A stretch of 64,000 bases of DNA. Source: Planctomycetota bacterium (lineage in GTDB: Bacteria > Planctomycetota > UBA1135 > JADKAF01). Under the pieces are notes generated by a model that was not told the DNA's origin, searched no databases, and saw nothing but the letters and a program-made list of their open reading frames with translations. This document shows positions 1 to 8,828 of the stretch, piece after piece. The stretch covers positions 3,534,001-3,598,000 of the forward strand of contig JADKAF010000001.1 in assembly GCA_016719295.1 (NCBI GenBank), read 5' to 3'. Every line of letters begins with the position of its first letter. The first letter of the stretch is position 1. The position numbers were made by a program, and so were the translations under genes.

Positions 1-1
1 G

Positions 2-1237
2 GTGGGTTTGCTCTCGAGCCCCGCGGAAGGCGCTCTGCTGCGCGGCACCATCGATGTGCAAGCGGCCGCGGAGGATCTCGATGGCACGGGTGTGGCGCAA
101 GTCCAGCTCTTCGTCGATGCGGAGCTCTTGGCTACCAGGACGGAGCTCCCCTATGAAGTCGCCTGGGACTCGCGTGGGGTCGCGGACGGTGCGCATGTCT
201 TGCGTGTGCTCACCACCGACCGCGTCGGGAATCAGCACGAGGCGAGCCTTACCGTCACCATCGACAACACGGCCCCCACCGTCGCCATCCTCGATCCGCA
301 GGAGAGCGCCACCATCTCGGGAACGATTCCCTTCACCGCGAGCGCCTCGGATGCGACGAGCGGTGTGCAGGCGATCGAGATGCGCGTCGCGGGGGTTCCC
401 CCGAGCGTCGATGGCTCGACCGTCTTCGCCGTCCCGCAGAACAGCGCGCTGGGGAGTTCCTCTGAAGACACCACCCGTTGGCCGAACGCGGCTCTCGCCT
501 TCGCCGTGCGTGTCGTCGATGCCGCGGGGAATGAGACCGTGGTCAGCGTGGGCACAACGGTAGCGAACGCGACAGGAGAGCCGCCGACCTGCGAGCTGCG
601 CATCCTGCCCCGCCATCGCCGCGAGCTCCGCGGAACAGTGCAGGTCGAAGCAACCGTGCAGGGCAGCTTCGCAGGGGTCGCGATCTACGCCGATGGTCGA
701 TTGCTCGGCTCCTCTACCACCTCGCCCTTCGTCGTGCCCTATGACACGACGCTCTGCCTGGATGGCGCGAAGACCATCCGTGCGGTCGTCCTCTCGCCCG
801 GCATGGAAGACGTGATCTGCGAGCGCGAAGTCGCGGTGGACAATCTCGATGTGCGCGCTGTGCCAGGCGTGCTGGGTCTGCGCCCCTGGTCGTTCCTCCC
901 CTTCTACGTACGCGTCGAAGGCGTGAACGCGGCACTGCTGCAGCCCACGGAGCTAGCGCAGCTCAAGCTCCTCGTCCCCGGAGGCAAGGAAGTCCCCGCG
1001 CTCTCATGGAGCGGCGATGATCTCCTGACCGACTGCGATCATGACGGGCGCTTCGAGCTCCTGCTCAAGTTCGATCGCCGGCAGCTCCTGCGATCGCTCG
1101 AGGCCGGCCTCGCGTGCGGACGGATCCGCCACGGCGCGGTCGAGCGCGTGGAACTCGTGGCGCTGGACCCGTGCTCGGGTCTGCCGACCTCCCTCGGCAT
1201 CGTGCGGCTGCAGGTCGTCGGAGGTCGCGGTGATTAG
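2..1237 (+). CDS. Ig-like repeat surface protein, 5' end outside window
   Basis: The reading frame is open to the left edge, so the true start probably lies upstream; 411 residues are visible. At least two and probably three bacterial Ig-like domains follow one another (about residues 1-90, 91-195 and 196-280). Each begins with a pattern like 'SPAEG..L.GT' or 'DPQES.TISGT' and the first ends with 'VTIDNTAPT', typical of the Big_3_5/Big_7 type found in secreted adhesins and anchor proteins. The last 130 residues are a different region ending in 'LGIVRLQVVGG'. No catalytic motif is seen. The stop overlaps the next gene by 8 bp, so the two are probably co-translated. Role inferred: extracellular or cell-surface structural protein. 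Confidence 0.7.
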   Translation: MGLLSSPAEGALLRGTIDVQAAAEDLDGTGVAQVQLFVDAELLATRTELPYEVAWDSRGVADGAHVLRVLTTDRVGNQHEASLTVTIDNTAPTVAILDPQESATISGTIPFTASASDATSGVQAIEMRVAGVPPSVDGSTVFAVPQNSALGSSSEDTTRWPNAALAFAVRVVDAAGNETVVSVGTTVANATGEPPTCELRILPRHRRELRGTVQVEATVQGSFAGVAIYADGRLLGSSTTSPFVVPYDTTLCLDGAKTIRAVVLSPGMEDVICEREVAVDNLDVRAVPGVLGLRPWSFLPFYVRVEGVNAALLQPTELAQLKLLVPGGKEVPALSWSGDDLLTDCDHDGRFELLLKFDRRQLLRSLEAGLACGRIRHGAVERVELVALDPCSGLPTSLGIVRLQVVGGRGD

Positions 1238-1892
1238 CGCGCGCGCAGGCGCAGGGCTGGGTGCCCTGCTCGTGCTCGGCGTGTCGATCGTTTGGACGGA
1301 GAGATCGCAGCGGGAGGCGAGCGAGCGATCGCTCGCCGTCCCCGCGGCGGTCTCCTGCGTCCGATCGGTCGACGCGGAGCCAACGCCGCCCACCTTCGAG
1401 GCGAGCACGCCTGCAGCCGTGCGCGCCGTGCTCTCCACCATGCGCGGCGCCCTGGCCAATGATCGCGCGGCCTTGGAACACGTTGCGTGCACAGCCGAGG
1501 ACCCTCTGGTCGTCGGCAACGCGATCTCTGCCCTCGGTCGCACCCGATCGCCCGAAGCCTGCGATCACCTGCGTGGATTCCTCGACGACGCACGTCCCCG
1601 AGTTCGCCACGAAGCCATCCGAGCGCTCGCGAGCTGCGGAGCGGAGCAGATGTCGACGGAGCTCGCATCGCTAGCTCAAGGAGCAGACGAGACCGCTGCG
1701 CTGCTCAGCATTCAAGCGCTGGGTGCTATCGGCGACGAGAAGGCACGGCGCTGTCTCGAGCAGATCGCCATGTCCGACGGCGGTAGCCCGGCTCGCCGCT
1801 CCTTCGCTCGACACGAGCTCGCGAAGGCGCGGGGTTCGCTCGTGGTGAGCAAGCGTGCGGAGCTCCCCCTTCCGAAGCGAGTTCCAAGATGA
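1230..1892 (+). CDS. membrane-anchored HEAT-repeat protein
   Basis: 220 residues from a GTG start preceded by GGAGG five bases upstream (1220-1224). I chose this start because it overlaps the preceding stop (GTGATTAG) and gives an N-terminal hydrophobic segment at about residues 8-23. After an Ala/Pro/Ser-rich linker, residues 80-200 contain three to four HEAT/PBS-lyase-like units with the recurring pattern 'DPLV..NAISALGR', 'RPRVRHEAIRAL' and 'ALLSIQALGAIGD'. Such repeats are protein-interaction scaffolds. It is coupled to the Ig-like protein upstream, so a shared envelope role is likely. No enzymatic motif is visible. Confidence 0.7.
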   Translation: MISARAGAGLGALLVLGVSIVWTERSQREASERSLAVPAAVSCVRSVDAEPTPPTFEASTPAAVRAVLSTMRGALANDRAALEHVACTAEDPLVVGNAISALGRTRSPEACDHLRGFLDDARPRVRHEAIRALASCGAEQMSTELASLAQGADETAALLSIQALGAIGDEKARRCLEQIAMSDGGSPARRSFARHELAKARGSLVVSKRAELPLPKRVPR

Positions 1893-2148
1893 TGACCGAT
1901 TGAAGCGCGCGTCTGGACCGAAGCGCGCACTTCTCGTTTCGGAACCCGTGAATGGACCAAAGGTGCTCGCGCAACGCGAGTCAGCGTTCGGTGGGCAAAT
2001 CAGAAGTTCCAAGTTTCTCGAAGACGATACGCGCGAGCTCTGCCTGTTGGCAGCGAGATCGGGCGGTGCCTCACTGCGAGGCTAACCATTTGACCTCCGA
2101 CTCGTGACGGCTCGATCGGATCTCCACCACACCAAAGGGCATAGCATC

Positions 2149-2589
2149 ATGAACAAGTTCATCTCCGTTCTCGCGATCTCCTTCATCACCGTGGCCGTGC
2201 TCGTGCTGGGCGCGCTCGAGGGAACCTCTCAAGTACCGGCTGCCAAGTCTTCGGCCAAGGTCATGAGGATGGTGCATCACGTGGCGTCGCTGAGCACCGG
2301 CACCGAGTCCACGATCCTCCCGGGCCCGGTCCAGCCCAACGAGGTGTTCGTCCTCACCGACATCGTCGTGTAGAATCTGAATGCCGGCTCCATCGTCCAG
2401 TGCAACATCCGACGAGACTCGTCGACTAACCTGATGACCGTTGCCGTGCCCGAAGCGAGCAACTTCTCGCACTCCTTCGGCTCTGGCATCGCGTTCACCG
2501 CGGGCCAGATCCCGCAGGTGCAGATCGATCGCAACACCAATAACCCCATCTCGGTCACCGTGACGGGGTACATCACCAAGAAGATCTAG
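2149..2589 (+). pseudogene. small secreted protein gene interrupted by an in-frame TAG
   Basis: The ATG at 2149 begins a clear signal peptide (MNKFISVLAISFITVAVLVL, cleavage near residue 28). The frame runs to TAG at 2371-2373, in the middle of a beta-rich domain. In the same frame and with the same codon style it continues to a second stop at 2587-2589, ending 'VTVTGYITKKI'. The joined product would be 146 residues. A single C-to-T change (CAG to TAG) would explain the break. TAG is used as a normal stop by several neighbouring genes, so recoding is unlikely. Function unknown; base composition is less GC-rich than the neighbours. Confidence 0.65.
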
Positions 2590-2824
2590 CTTCGGTATTC
2601 CAGCTACGCTCGTGATGGAGAGAGCTGCTCCTCCATCGCGGGCGTCGTCGGCGGCGCCAAACTCGCAAGTTCCGACTCGACGCGTTGGCGAATACGGAAT
2701 CCTGCTGCATCTCGCTCAAGAGTGCGCCTGTTCCATTCGAGCCACGAGCACTTTGCTCTCTGGCTCGACCGGCCCGGGTGCGGTCACCCATCCTCCCGCT
2801 CTTCACTTCAACGGAGTGTGCCTC

Positions 2825-3298
2825 GTGCAACGCAACTTCTGGCTGCAGCTTCTGCTCCTCTTCGGTCTTCTTCACTCCTTCACTCCGACGCTCGACGCCC
2901 AATGCCTGTGCAGCTCTAGCGGCTTCGGGCGCCGAGGGAGCTGCATGGGGCAGAACACCTTTCCCCAAGGCGGCTGCGGTATGAACCCGCTGGGCATCGC
3001 GACGGTCGGCTTCGATGCCCGGCCTCATCCGCAGTACACGACCTTGGGGATGATCCTCTCGTTCGACATCTCGCCGCTGCACTGGACGATCTACCCTCCC
3101 GGGGACTCCTGCGCGGCTCTGAACGGCAACTGCCTCGCGGACGGGCTGCTCGACATCTTCTTCATCGCGCCCGGATCCAGCGTGCGCTTCCCCTGGCTCT
3201 GCCAGGTTCCCACGATCGACCTTCAGGTGCAGACGCTCTACCTCCAACCGTCCGGCTGCATCGTGTCGAGCGAGGTCCTCTTGGTGACGATCGCCTGA
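2825..3298 (+). CDS. secreted Cys-containing protein of unknown function
   Basis: 157 residues from GTG 2825, chosen because GGAG (2813-2816) lies eight bases upstream and because it places a signal peptide at the N-terminus (hydrophobic 'FWLQLLLLFGLL', probable cleavage after 'LDA'). The upstream part of the open frame has no ribosome site and looks non-coding. The mature protein begins 'QCLCSS', contains about ten cysteines, and ends in a hydrophobic beta-strand 'SEVLLVTIA'. This resembles the short secreted proteins scattered through the window. No catalytic motif is recognised; probably extracellular and disulphide-bonded. Confidence 0.6.
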   Translation: MQRNFWLQLLLLFGLLHSFTPTLDAQCLCSSSGFGRRGSCMGQNTFPQGGCGMNPLGIATVGFDARPHPQYTTLGMILSFDISPLHWTIYPPGDSCAALNGNCLADGLLDIFFIAPGSSVRFPWLCQVPTIDLQVQTLYLQPSGCIVSSEVLLVTIA

Positions 3299-3443
3299 TC
3301 CGGCCCGCCTCGGGTGCCCAGCGGGGCGGGCGAGCCATGCGATGGGTCTCCCCGGACCTGCGCAACTACGCCCTTTGGCCGCCTACATGGCGCGCTTCAC
3401 GGAGCTACGCTCCTGGTCGTCCAATGCTCGAGGCCAGCTCCCC

Positions 3444-3962
3444 ATGGGCACCCACCAGAACCCCAGCCAACACCCCCACCACCAACCCCAACGCCACCCG
3501 CAGCGCGACCAGACCGGCACGCATCGCGATCCGTACGCGGAGCAGAAGAAGGCGCCCGGTATCGAGGTCTGCGAGCTGTGCTCGCTCGTGCATCACGCGG
3601 GGCGCTGGCAGGCGGGGGCGCCGCCGCTCGGGGACGTGCAGCTGACGATCTGCCCCGCGTGCCGGCGGGTGAAGGATCGCGCGCCGGCGGGGACGGTGCG
3701 CTTGCGAGGGTTCGCGCCCGGGCTCTTCGAGGAGATCCGCGGGCTCGTGCGCAACATCGAGGCGAAGGAGCGCGCGGAGCATCCCCTTGAGCGCTTGATG
3801 GAGGTCGTCGAGGCGAACGGGGAGCTGCGCGTCACGACGACGGGGGCGCATCTGGCACGCGGGATCGGCGAGGCACTCGGGCGGAGGTTCCGCGGAGAGC
3901 TGAGCTTGCGCTACCTCGACGAGGCTGGGGAGCTGCAGGTCGAGGCGCAGCATCGCGGGTAA
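3444..3962 (+). CDS. BCAM0308-family zinc-ribbon protein
   Basis: 172 residues from ATG 3444; the upstream frame is open but shows no better ribosome site. The N-terminal 35 residues are His/Gln/Pro-rich. Residues 43-73 contain a four-cysteine zinc ribbon (CELC, then CPAC). The C-terminal half has the pattern 'LMEVVEANGELRVTTTGAHLARGIGEAL' spread over about 28 residues, followed by a strand pair 'GELSLRYLDEAGELQVE'. This arrangement matches the BCAM0308 family of bacterial proteins, which has no firmly established biochemical role. It stands alone, with about 145 bp before it and 229 bp after it. Confidence 0.65.
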   Translation: MGTHQNPSQHPHHQPQRHPQRDQTGTHRDPYAEQKKAPGIEVCELCSLVHHAGRWQAGAPPLGDVQLTICPACRRVKDRAPAGTVRLRGFAPGLFEEIRGLVRNIEAKERAEHPLERLMEVVEANGELRVTTTGAHLARGIGEALGRRFRGELSLRYLDEAGELQVEAQHRG

Positions 3963-4191
3963 CGCCGTCGGCCTTCGTGTTCGCCCGCCGAGGGAGAGCG
4001 GCGGCGAGAGACCCGGGTCGCTCGGGTTCGTCGGACTTCGCGTGGAAGGCGCGCGGAGCGTTCTCGGATTTCCCCGCAGACGGGCGCTTCGCTGCCCTAG
4101 GACACGCGCTTAAACTCTCGCGCGCCCGCTGCCGGTTCCTTGAACGCCTGTCAGAGCGCCTTCCGCCGAGTCCGACGACGGAGACGTCCGA

Positions 4192-5793
4192 GTGAACGAC
4201 CGCCTTCATCCCCTCAGCGCGCTGCGCAGCGACTTGCCGGCCGCGCTGGTCGTTTTCCTGGTGGCTTTGCCGCTCTGCCTCGGGATCGCCGTGGCCTCCG
4301 GAGCGCCGCCGATCTCCGGCCTGATCGCCGGCGCCGTGGGCGGCATCATCGTCGGGCTCGCGAGCGGCTCTCCGCTCGGCGTCAGCGGCCCCGCGGCGGG
4401 TCTCACCTCGATCGTCCTCGTCGCGATCCAGCAGGCCGGGAGCTACGAGAAGGTGCTGGCCGCGGTGATGATCGCGGGACTCCTGCAGATCGCGTTCGGG
4501 TTCCTCCGCGCGGGCGTCATCGCCTATTACTTCCCGAGCGCGGTGATCAAGGGGATGCTCGCCGGCATCGGCGTCATCATCGTGCTAAAGCAGCTCCCCC
4601 ACGCCGTCGGCTACGACAAGGACCCGATCGGCGAGATGGGCTTCGAGCAGCCCGATCAGCACAACACCTTCTCCGAGCTCTATTACATGCTGCTCGAGCC
4701 GACGGCGGGAGCGATCGTGATCGCGCTCGTCTGCCTGGCGGTGCTCCTGATCTGGGAACGGCCCCTCGTGCAAGGCCATCGGCTGCTGAAGCTCGTTCCC
4801 GGCCCATTCCTCGCCGTCCTGGTGGGCCTCCTCCTCGCGCAGGTCTTCCGAGGCATCGACGCGCTGGCGATCGGCTCCGGGCACTACGTCGACCTGCGCG
4901 AGCTCGCCGAGGTTCCGCGCCCCGACTTCGATGCCCTGCTCTCCGTCGAGATCTGGACCCTCGGCCTCTCGCTGGCCATCGTCGCGAGCCTGGAGAGCCT
5001 GCTCTGCGCGGAGGCCACCGATCGAATGGATCCGCTGAAGCGGATCACACCGACCAACCGCGAGCTCCACGCGCAGGGCCTCGGAAACCTGGTGAGCGGC
5101 TTCCTCGGTGGGCTGCCGGTGACGCAGGTGGTGGTGCGCTCCTCCGCGAACGTCCAAGCGGGCGCCCGCACGAAGCTCAGCACGATCGCGCATGGTGGCC
5201 TGCTCGTCGCCGCCGTGCTCGCCATCCCGGGCGTCCTGTCCGCGATTCCCCTCGCGAGCCTCGCCGCGGTGCTGCTCCTCGTGGGCTGGAAGCTCGCGAA
5301 GCCGGCCCTCTGGATCGCGATGTGGAAGGCCGGCAAGGTCCAGTTCGCGCTCTTCGCGGTCACCGTGCTCGGCGTCGCCTTCATCGATCTGCTGAAGGGC
5401 GTCTCGCTCGGTCTCGCCGTCGCGGTGGTCACGATCCTCTGGAGGAACTACAAGACGCCGTTCCAGTACGATCCGCGCCGCGCGAAGCCGGGGATGCCGA
5501 TCTACCTCGTTCTCGGGCAGGACGTCACCTTCCTGAACAAGGCCAGCATCATGCGCACGCTGAACGAGCTGCCCGACGGCGCGCGCGTGGTGATCGACGC
5601 CAGCCGCTCGGGCGACATCGATCCCGACGTGCGCGAGATCATCGAGAACTTCGCGCAAGCCGCGCCGCTGCGCCGGATCCGCGTGGAGCTCCTCGACTTC
5701 CCGATGTCCGACGAGGACAAGCTCCAGCAGATGACCGTCCTCGGCGGACGGCCGCGCTCGCGAGCGAAGTCGCGCGCGGCGGCCTCTCACTAG
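4192..5793 (+). CDS. SulP-family anion (probable bicarbonate) transporter
   Basis: 533 residues from GTG 4192 with GGAGA seven bases upstream. The N-terminal 420 residues hold about ten to twelve hydrophobic segments with the SulP signature region 'DLPAALVVFLVALPLCLGIA' and 'SGPAAGLTSIV', and 'ANVQAGARTKLS' in the middle. Residues about 430-520 form a cytoplasmic STAS-like domain ('MPIYLVLGQDVTFLNKASI', then 'RVVIDASRSGDIDPDV'). The family moves sulfate, chloride or bicarbonate with sodium or protons. A beta-carbonic anhydrase starts 40 bp downstream on the same strand, which favours bicarbonate as substrate. That substrate is inference from context, not from residues. Confidence 0.88.
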   Translation: MNDRLHPLSALRSDLPAALVVFLVALPLCLGIAVASGAPPISGLIAGAVGGIIVGLASGSPLGVSGPAAGLTSIVLVAIQQAGSYEKVLAAVMIAGLLQIAFGFLRAGVIAYYFPSAVIKGMLAGIGVIIVLKQLPHAVGYDKDPIGEMGFEQPDQHNTFSELYYMLLEPTAGAIVIALVCLAVLLIWERPLVQGHRLLKLVPGPFLAVLVGLLLAQVFRGIDALAIGSGHYVDLRELAEVPRPDFDALLSVEIWTLGLSLAIVASLESLLCAEATDRMDPLKRITPTNRELHAQGLGNLVSGFLGGLPVTQVVVRSSANVQAGARTKLSTIAHGGLLVAAVLAIPGVLSAIPLASLAAVLLLVGWKLAKPALWIAMWKAGKVQFALFAVTVLGVAFIDLLKGVSLGLAVAVVTILWRNYKTPFQYDPRRAKPGMPIYLVLGQDVTFLNKASIMRTLNELPDGARVVIDASRSGDIDPDVREIIENFAQAAPLRRIRVELLDFPMSDEDKLQQMTVLGGRPRSRAKSRAAASH

Positions 5794-5833
5794 CCAGAAC
5801 TCAAGCGACCGAAGCTCCGGGAGAGCGTGAATC

Positions 5834-6472
<639 letters not shown>

Positions 6473-6499
6473 CGGCGCTTCGACGCCGGTCGTCGCGCG

Positions 6500-8125
6500 C
6501 TACGGCACGAGCTCGACCTCGACCACATTCGTCGGCTCGCCGCCGGCGCCGCTCGCGCTCGTGAAGACCCACGCGTCGAGCGTCCAGCGCGTGCCGACCA
6601 TCGCGGGCGGGAGCGACGAGAAGATCGAGAGATCGAGGGCGCAGCTCGCGGCTCCCTGTGCGTCGAGTACGCCGAGCGAGCCGGGGAAGAGCGCGCTGCC
6701 GGCGAGCGCGACACTCGTGTCGGTCAGCGAGTCCCAGTTCAGCGGCAAGGTCGCGAGGCCGGGGTAGCTCGTGCCGGGGAAGTTCCCCGAGCTGCTCGCG
6801 AGCAAGAGGTAGGGCTTGCCGGCGCGCGCGCTCCCGCCGTGCACGGCGAGGTCGACGCGCACGGGCTGGGCGACGCGCACGCGGCGCGACGGCGCGCGCA
6901 GGGCCGGACGGCGCAGCAGCTCCTGCTCGAGGACGCCCGAGAGCGCGCGCGGTCGATCGCCCGAGAGCTCCCAGAACATCGCGCCGCCGAGGCCAGCCGC
7001 TTGCACGAACCAGCACTTCTCGCGCAGCGAGCGCGGGTCGTCGTAGCTGATGAAGGTGCCGTTGCTCGCGTTCATCAACCAAGGGGTGCGCGAGGCGTCG
7101 TGCCAGAACGGCGCGTAGCCGTTCCGAGCGACGTAGTTCGCGGCGAGATCGGAGTGATCGAAGACGCCGGGCTCCCAAGTGCCGTTCCCGCTCGGGCCGC
7201 TGTAGCTGCGGTAGAGGCCGTTCGTGGCGCCCGCGCTGACGCCGGCGAAGCCGCGCCCGTAGAACGCCATGCCGACGTGGAGCTTCTCGGGCGGAACGCC
7301 GAGCGCCAGATAGCTCGCGACGGCGGCCTCGACGTTGAACTGCGAGCGCATCGGCTCGGCGTTCGGATCCGCGGCATCGGCGCGGAGCGGCGAGTTCATC
7401 CCCGTATGCGGCTCGCCCCACGGGCCGTGGAAGTCGTAGCTCATCAGGTTGATCCAGTCGAGCAACGGATGGATCTGCGCGACCTCGTAGTTCGCGATGA
7501 TGGCGGGACCCGCGGGCGCGGCGATCGTGAGCAGGTAGCGGCGACCGGTCGTGGCGCTCCGCTGGTTGAGCTGCGCTCTCAGCTCCTGCAGGAAGAGCGT
7601 GTAGTTCTGCCGATCCTGCGGACGCGTGACGTTGCTCGCGAGGCCGCCGCCGACCGGGTACTCCCAATCGATGTCGGCGCCATCGAAGTCGTACTGCACG
7701 ACGAAGTCGACGATCGACTGCGCGAAGGTCGCGCGCGACGCCGGAGTCAGCACCGCATCGGAGAACTGCCCCGACCACGTCCAGCCGCCGACCGAGATCA
7801 GCGTCTTCAAGTGCGGGTGCCGCTGCTTCAGGAGCTGGAGCTGGTGGAAGCTGCCGCGGAGACAGTCCGGGTTCCAGCAGTCGCCGGGGTAGAAGCGGTC
7901 GATGTCGGCGTAAGGGTCGCCGAGCGCGATGCGGCCGTTCGCGAGGTTCGCGAAGGCGTAGTTCACATGCGTGAGCGACGCCGCGGGGATGTCGGTGACG
8001 TGGTAGTTCCGGCCGTAGATGCCCCACGAGACGAAGTAGCCGACGACTCTTCGTGCTGGCTCCTGGGAGATGGCGGTGGAGCCGAGGAGCAGCGCGAGGC
8101 CCAGCCCCGTGAGGCGACGCAGCAT
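6500..8125 (-). CDS. secreted GH18 chitinase-like glycoside hydrolase
   Basis: 541 residues with a signal peptide (residues 1-20, cleavage near 'AIS|QEP'). The GH18 barrel spans about residues 25-400. 'SVGGWTWS' is at 111-118, and the catalytic motif DGADIDWEYP is at 148-157 with the proton donor E155. 'MSYDFHG' and 'MFWELSGD' complete the substrate cleft. These are the standard residues for hydrolysis of chitin or related N-acetylglucosamine polymers by substrate-assisted catalysis. The last 120 residues are a beta-rich module like the C-termini of other secreted proteins here, perhaps for cell-surface sorting. It begins 20 bp after msrB on the same strand and may share its transcript. Confidence 0.9.
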   Translation of the reverse strand: MLRRLTGLGLALLLGSTAISQEPARRVVGYFVSWGIYGRNYHVTDIPAASLTHVNYAFANLANGRIALGDPYADIDRFYPGDCWNPDCLRGSFHQLQLLKQRHPHLKTLISVGGWTWSGQFSDAVLTPASRATFAQSIVDFVVQYDFDGADIDWEYPVGGGLASNVTRPQDRQNYTLFLQELRAQLNQRSATTGRRYLLTIAAPAGPAIIANYEVAQIHPLLDWINLMSYDFHGPWGEPHTGMNSPLRADAADPNAEPMRSQFNVEAAVASYLALGVPPEKLHVGMAFYGRGFAGVSAGATNGLYRSYSGPSGNGTWEPGVFDHSDLAANYVARNGYAPFWHDASRTPWLMNASNGTFISYDDPRSLREKCWFVQAAGLGGAMFWELSGDRPRALSGVLEQELLRRPALRAPSRRVRVAQPVRVDLAVHGGSARAGKPYLLLASSSGNFPGTSYPGLATLPLNWDSLTDTSVALAGSALFPGSLGVLDAQGAASCALDLSIFSSLPPAMVGTRWTLDAWVFTSASGAGGEPTNVVEVELVP

Positions 8126-8145
8126 GACGGACCCCGATCGGCGAG

Positions 8146-8679
8146 CTACTTCTTCGCCGGCGTGAACTTCAGCGACACCGAGTTGATGCAGTAGCGCTGG
8201 CCGGTCGGCGTCCGCGGCGCGTCGTCGAAGACGTGGCCGAGATGTCCATCGCAGCGCGCGCAGAGCACTTCGGTGCGAATCATACCGTGCGTGCGATCGA
8301 CGAGGAGCTTCACGCGGTCCTCGGCCTTCGCGGCGTAGAACGCCGGCCAGCCGCAGCCGGAGTTGAACTTCGTGTCCGAGGTGAAGAGCACCGCGCCGCA
8401 GCCGGCGCAGGAGTACTCACCGGGCTCGAAGAACTCGTCGTACTCGCCGGTGAAGGGCCGCTCGGTGCCCTTCTGGCGCAACACGCGGTACTGCTCGGGG
8501 CTGAGCTTCTGCTTCCAGTCGGCGTCGGTGCGCGCGACCTTCGCGTCGTTCGGTTCGGCGGGCATGGCTTCGGCGGGGCTCGGGGTCGGCTGGGATTCCG
8601 GGGGCGGCGGCGCGGTCTCCCCGCAGGCCGCGAGGGCGAGGAAGAGAGAGCAGGGCCAGAGGGAAGTGCGGTGGTTCAC
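8146..8679 (-). CDS. msrB: lipoprotein peptide-methionine (R)-S-oxide reductase
   Basis: 177 residues from a GTG start. The N-terminus is a lipoprotein signal with lipobox LAAC at residues 16-19, followed by a Pro-rich linker. The MsrB domain (about 50-175) has all key residues: zinc ligands C91/C94 (CAGC) and C140/C143 (CARC), 'GCGWPAF' at 108-114, 'HLGHVF' at 146-151 and the catalytic Cys in 'RYCINS' (C164). It reduces methionine-R-sulfoxide in proteins. The lipobox places it in the envelope, unlike cytoplasmic MsrB enzymes. Cys109 could act as the resolving residue. Confidence 0.93.
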   Translation of the reverse strand: MNHRTSLWPCSLFLALAACGETAPPPPESQPTPSPAEAMPAEPNDAKVARTDADWKQKLSPEQYRVLRQKGTERPFTGEYDEFFEPGEYSCAGCGAVLFTSDTKFNSGCGWPAFYAAKAEDRVKLLVDRTHGMIRTEVLCARCDGHLGHVFDDAPRTPTGQRYCINSVSLKFTPAKK

Positions 8680-8741
8680 GTGGCTTCGTGGTTCATGGTC
8701 CAGCGTCCTTGGAGACGCACCACCCCACCGAAGATACCGCC

Positions 8742-8818
8742 GTCGATCAAATAGGGGTCAGACCCCTTCTTGATCGACGGCGTCGATCAAGAAGGGGTCT
8801 GACCCCTATCTGATCGAC
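8742..8818. repeat. REPIN-like inverted repeat, copy 1
   Basis: Two 38-bp arms (8742-8779 and 8781-8818) are inverted complements with one mismatch and a 1-bp spacer. Each arm is itself a hairpin: a GGGGTCAGACCCC core flanked by GATCAA/TTGATC-type ends. The pattern of two inverted REP units is that of REPINs mobilised by RAYT transposases. It ends 10 bp past the stop of the esterase gene and could also act as its transcription stop, although there is no T-run. Confidence 0.85.
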
Positions 8819-8828
8819 CTCGATGCGG

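Noticed and set aside
2371..2373. TAG recoded as an amino acid in this organism
   Set aside because: TAG ends several intact genes here (for example at 1237, 5793 and 6472) at the expected protein lengths, so TAG is a normal stop.
8742..8818. Simple rho-independent terminator of the esterase gene
   Set aside because: A near-identical element occurs upstream of the same gene, each arm is its own hairpin and no T-run follows; a REPIN-like repeat explains it better.
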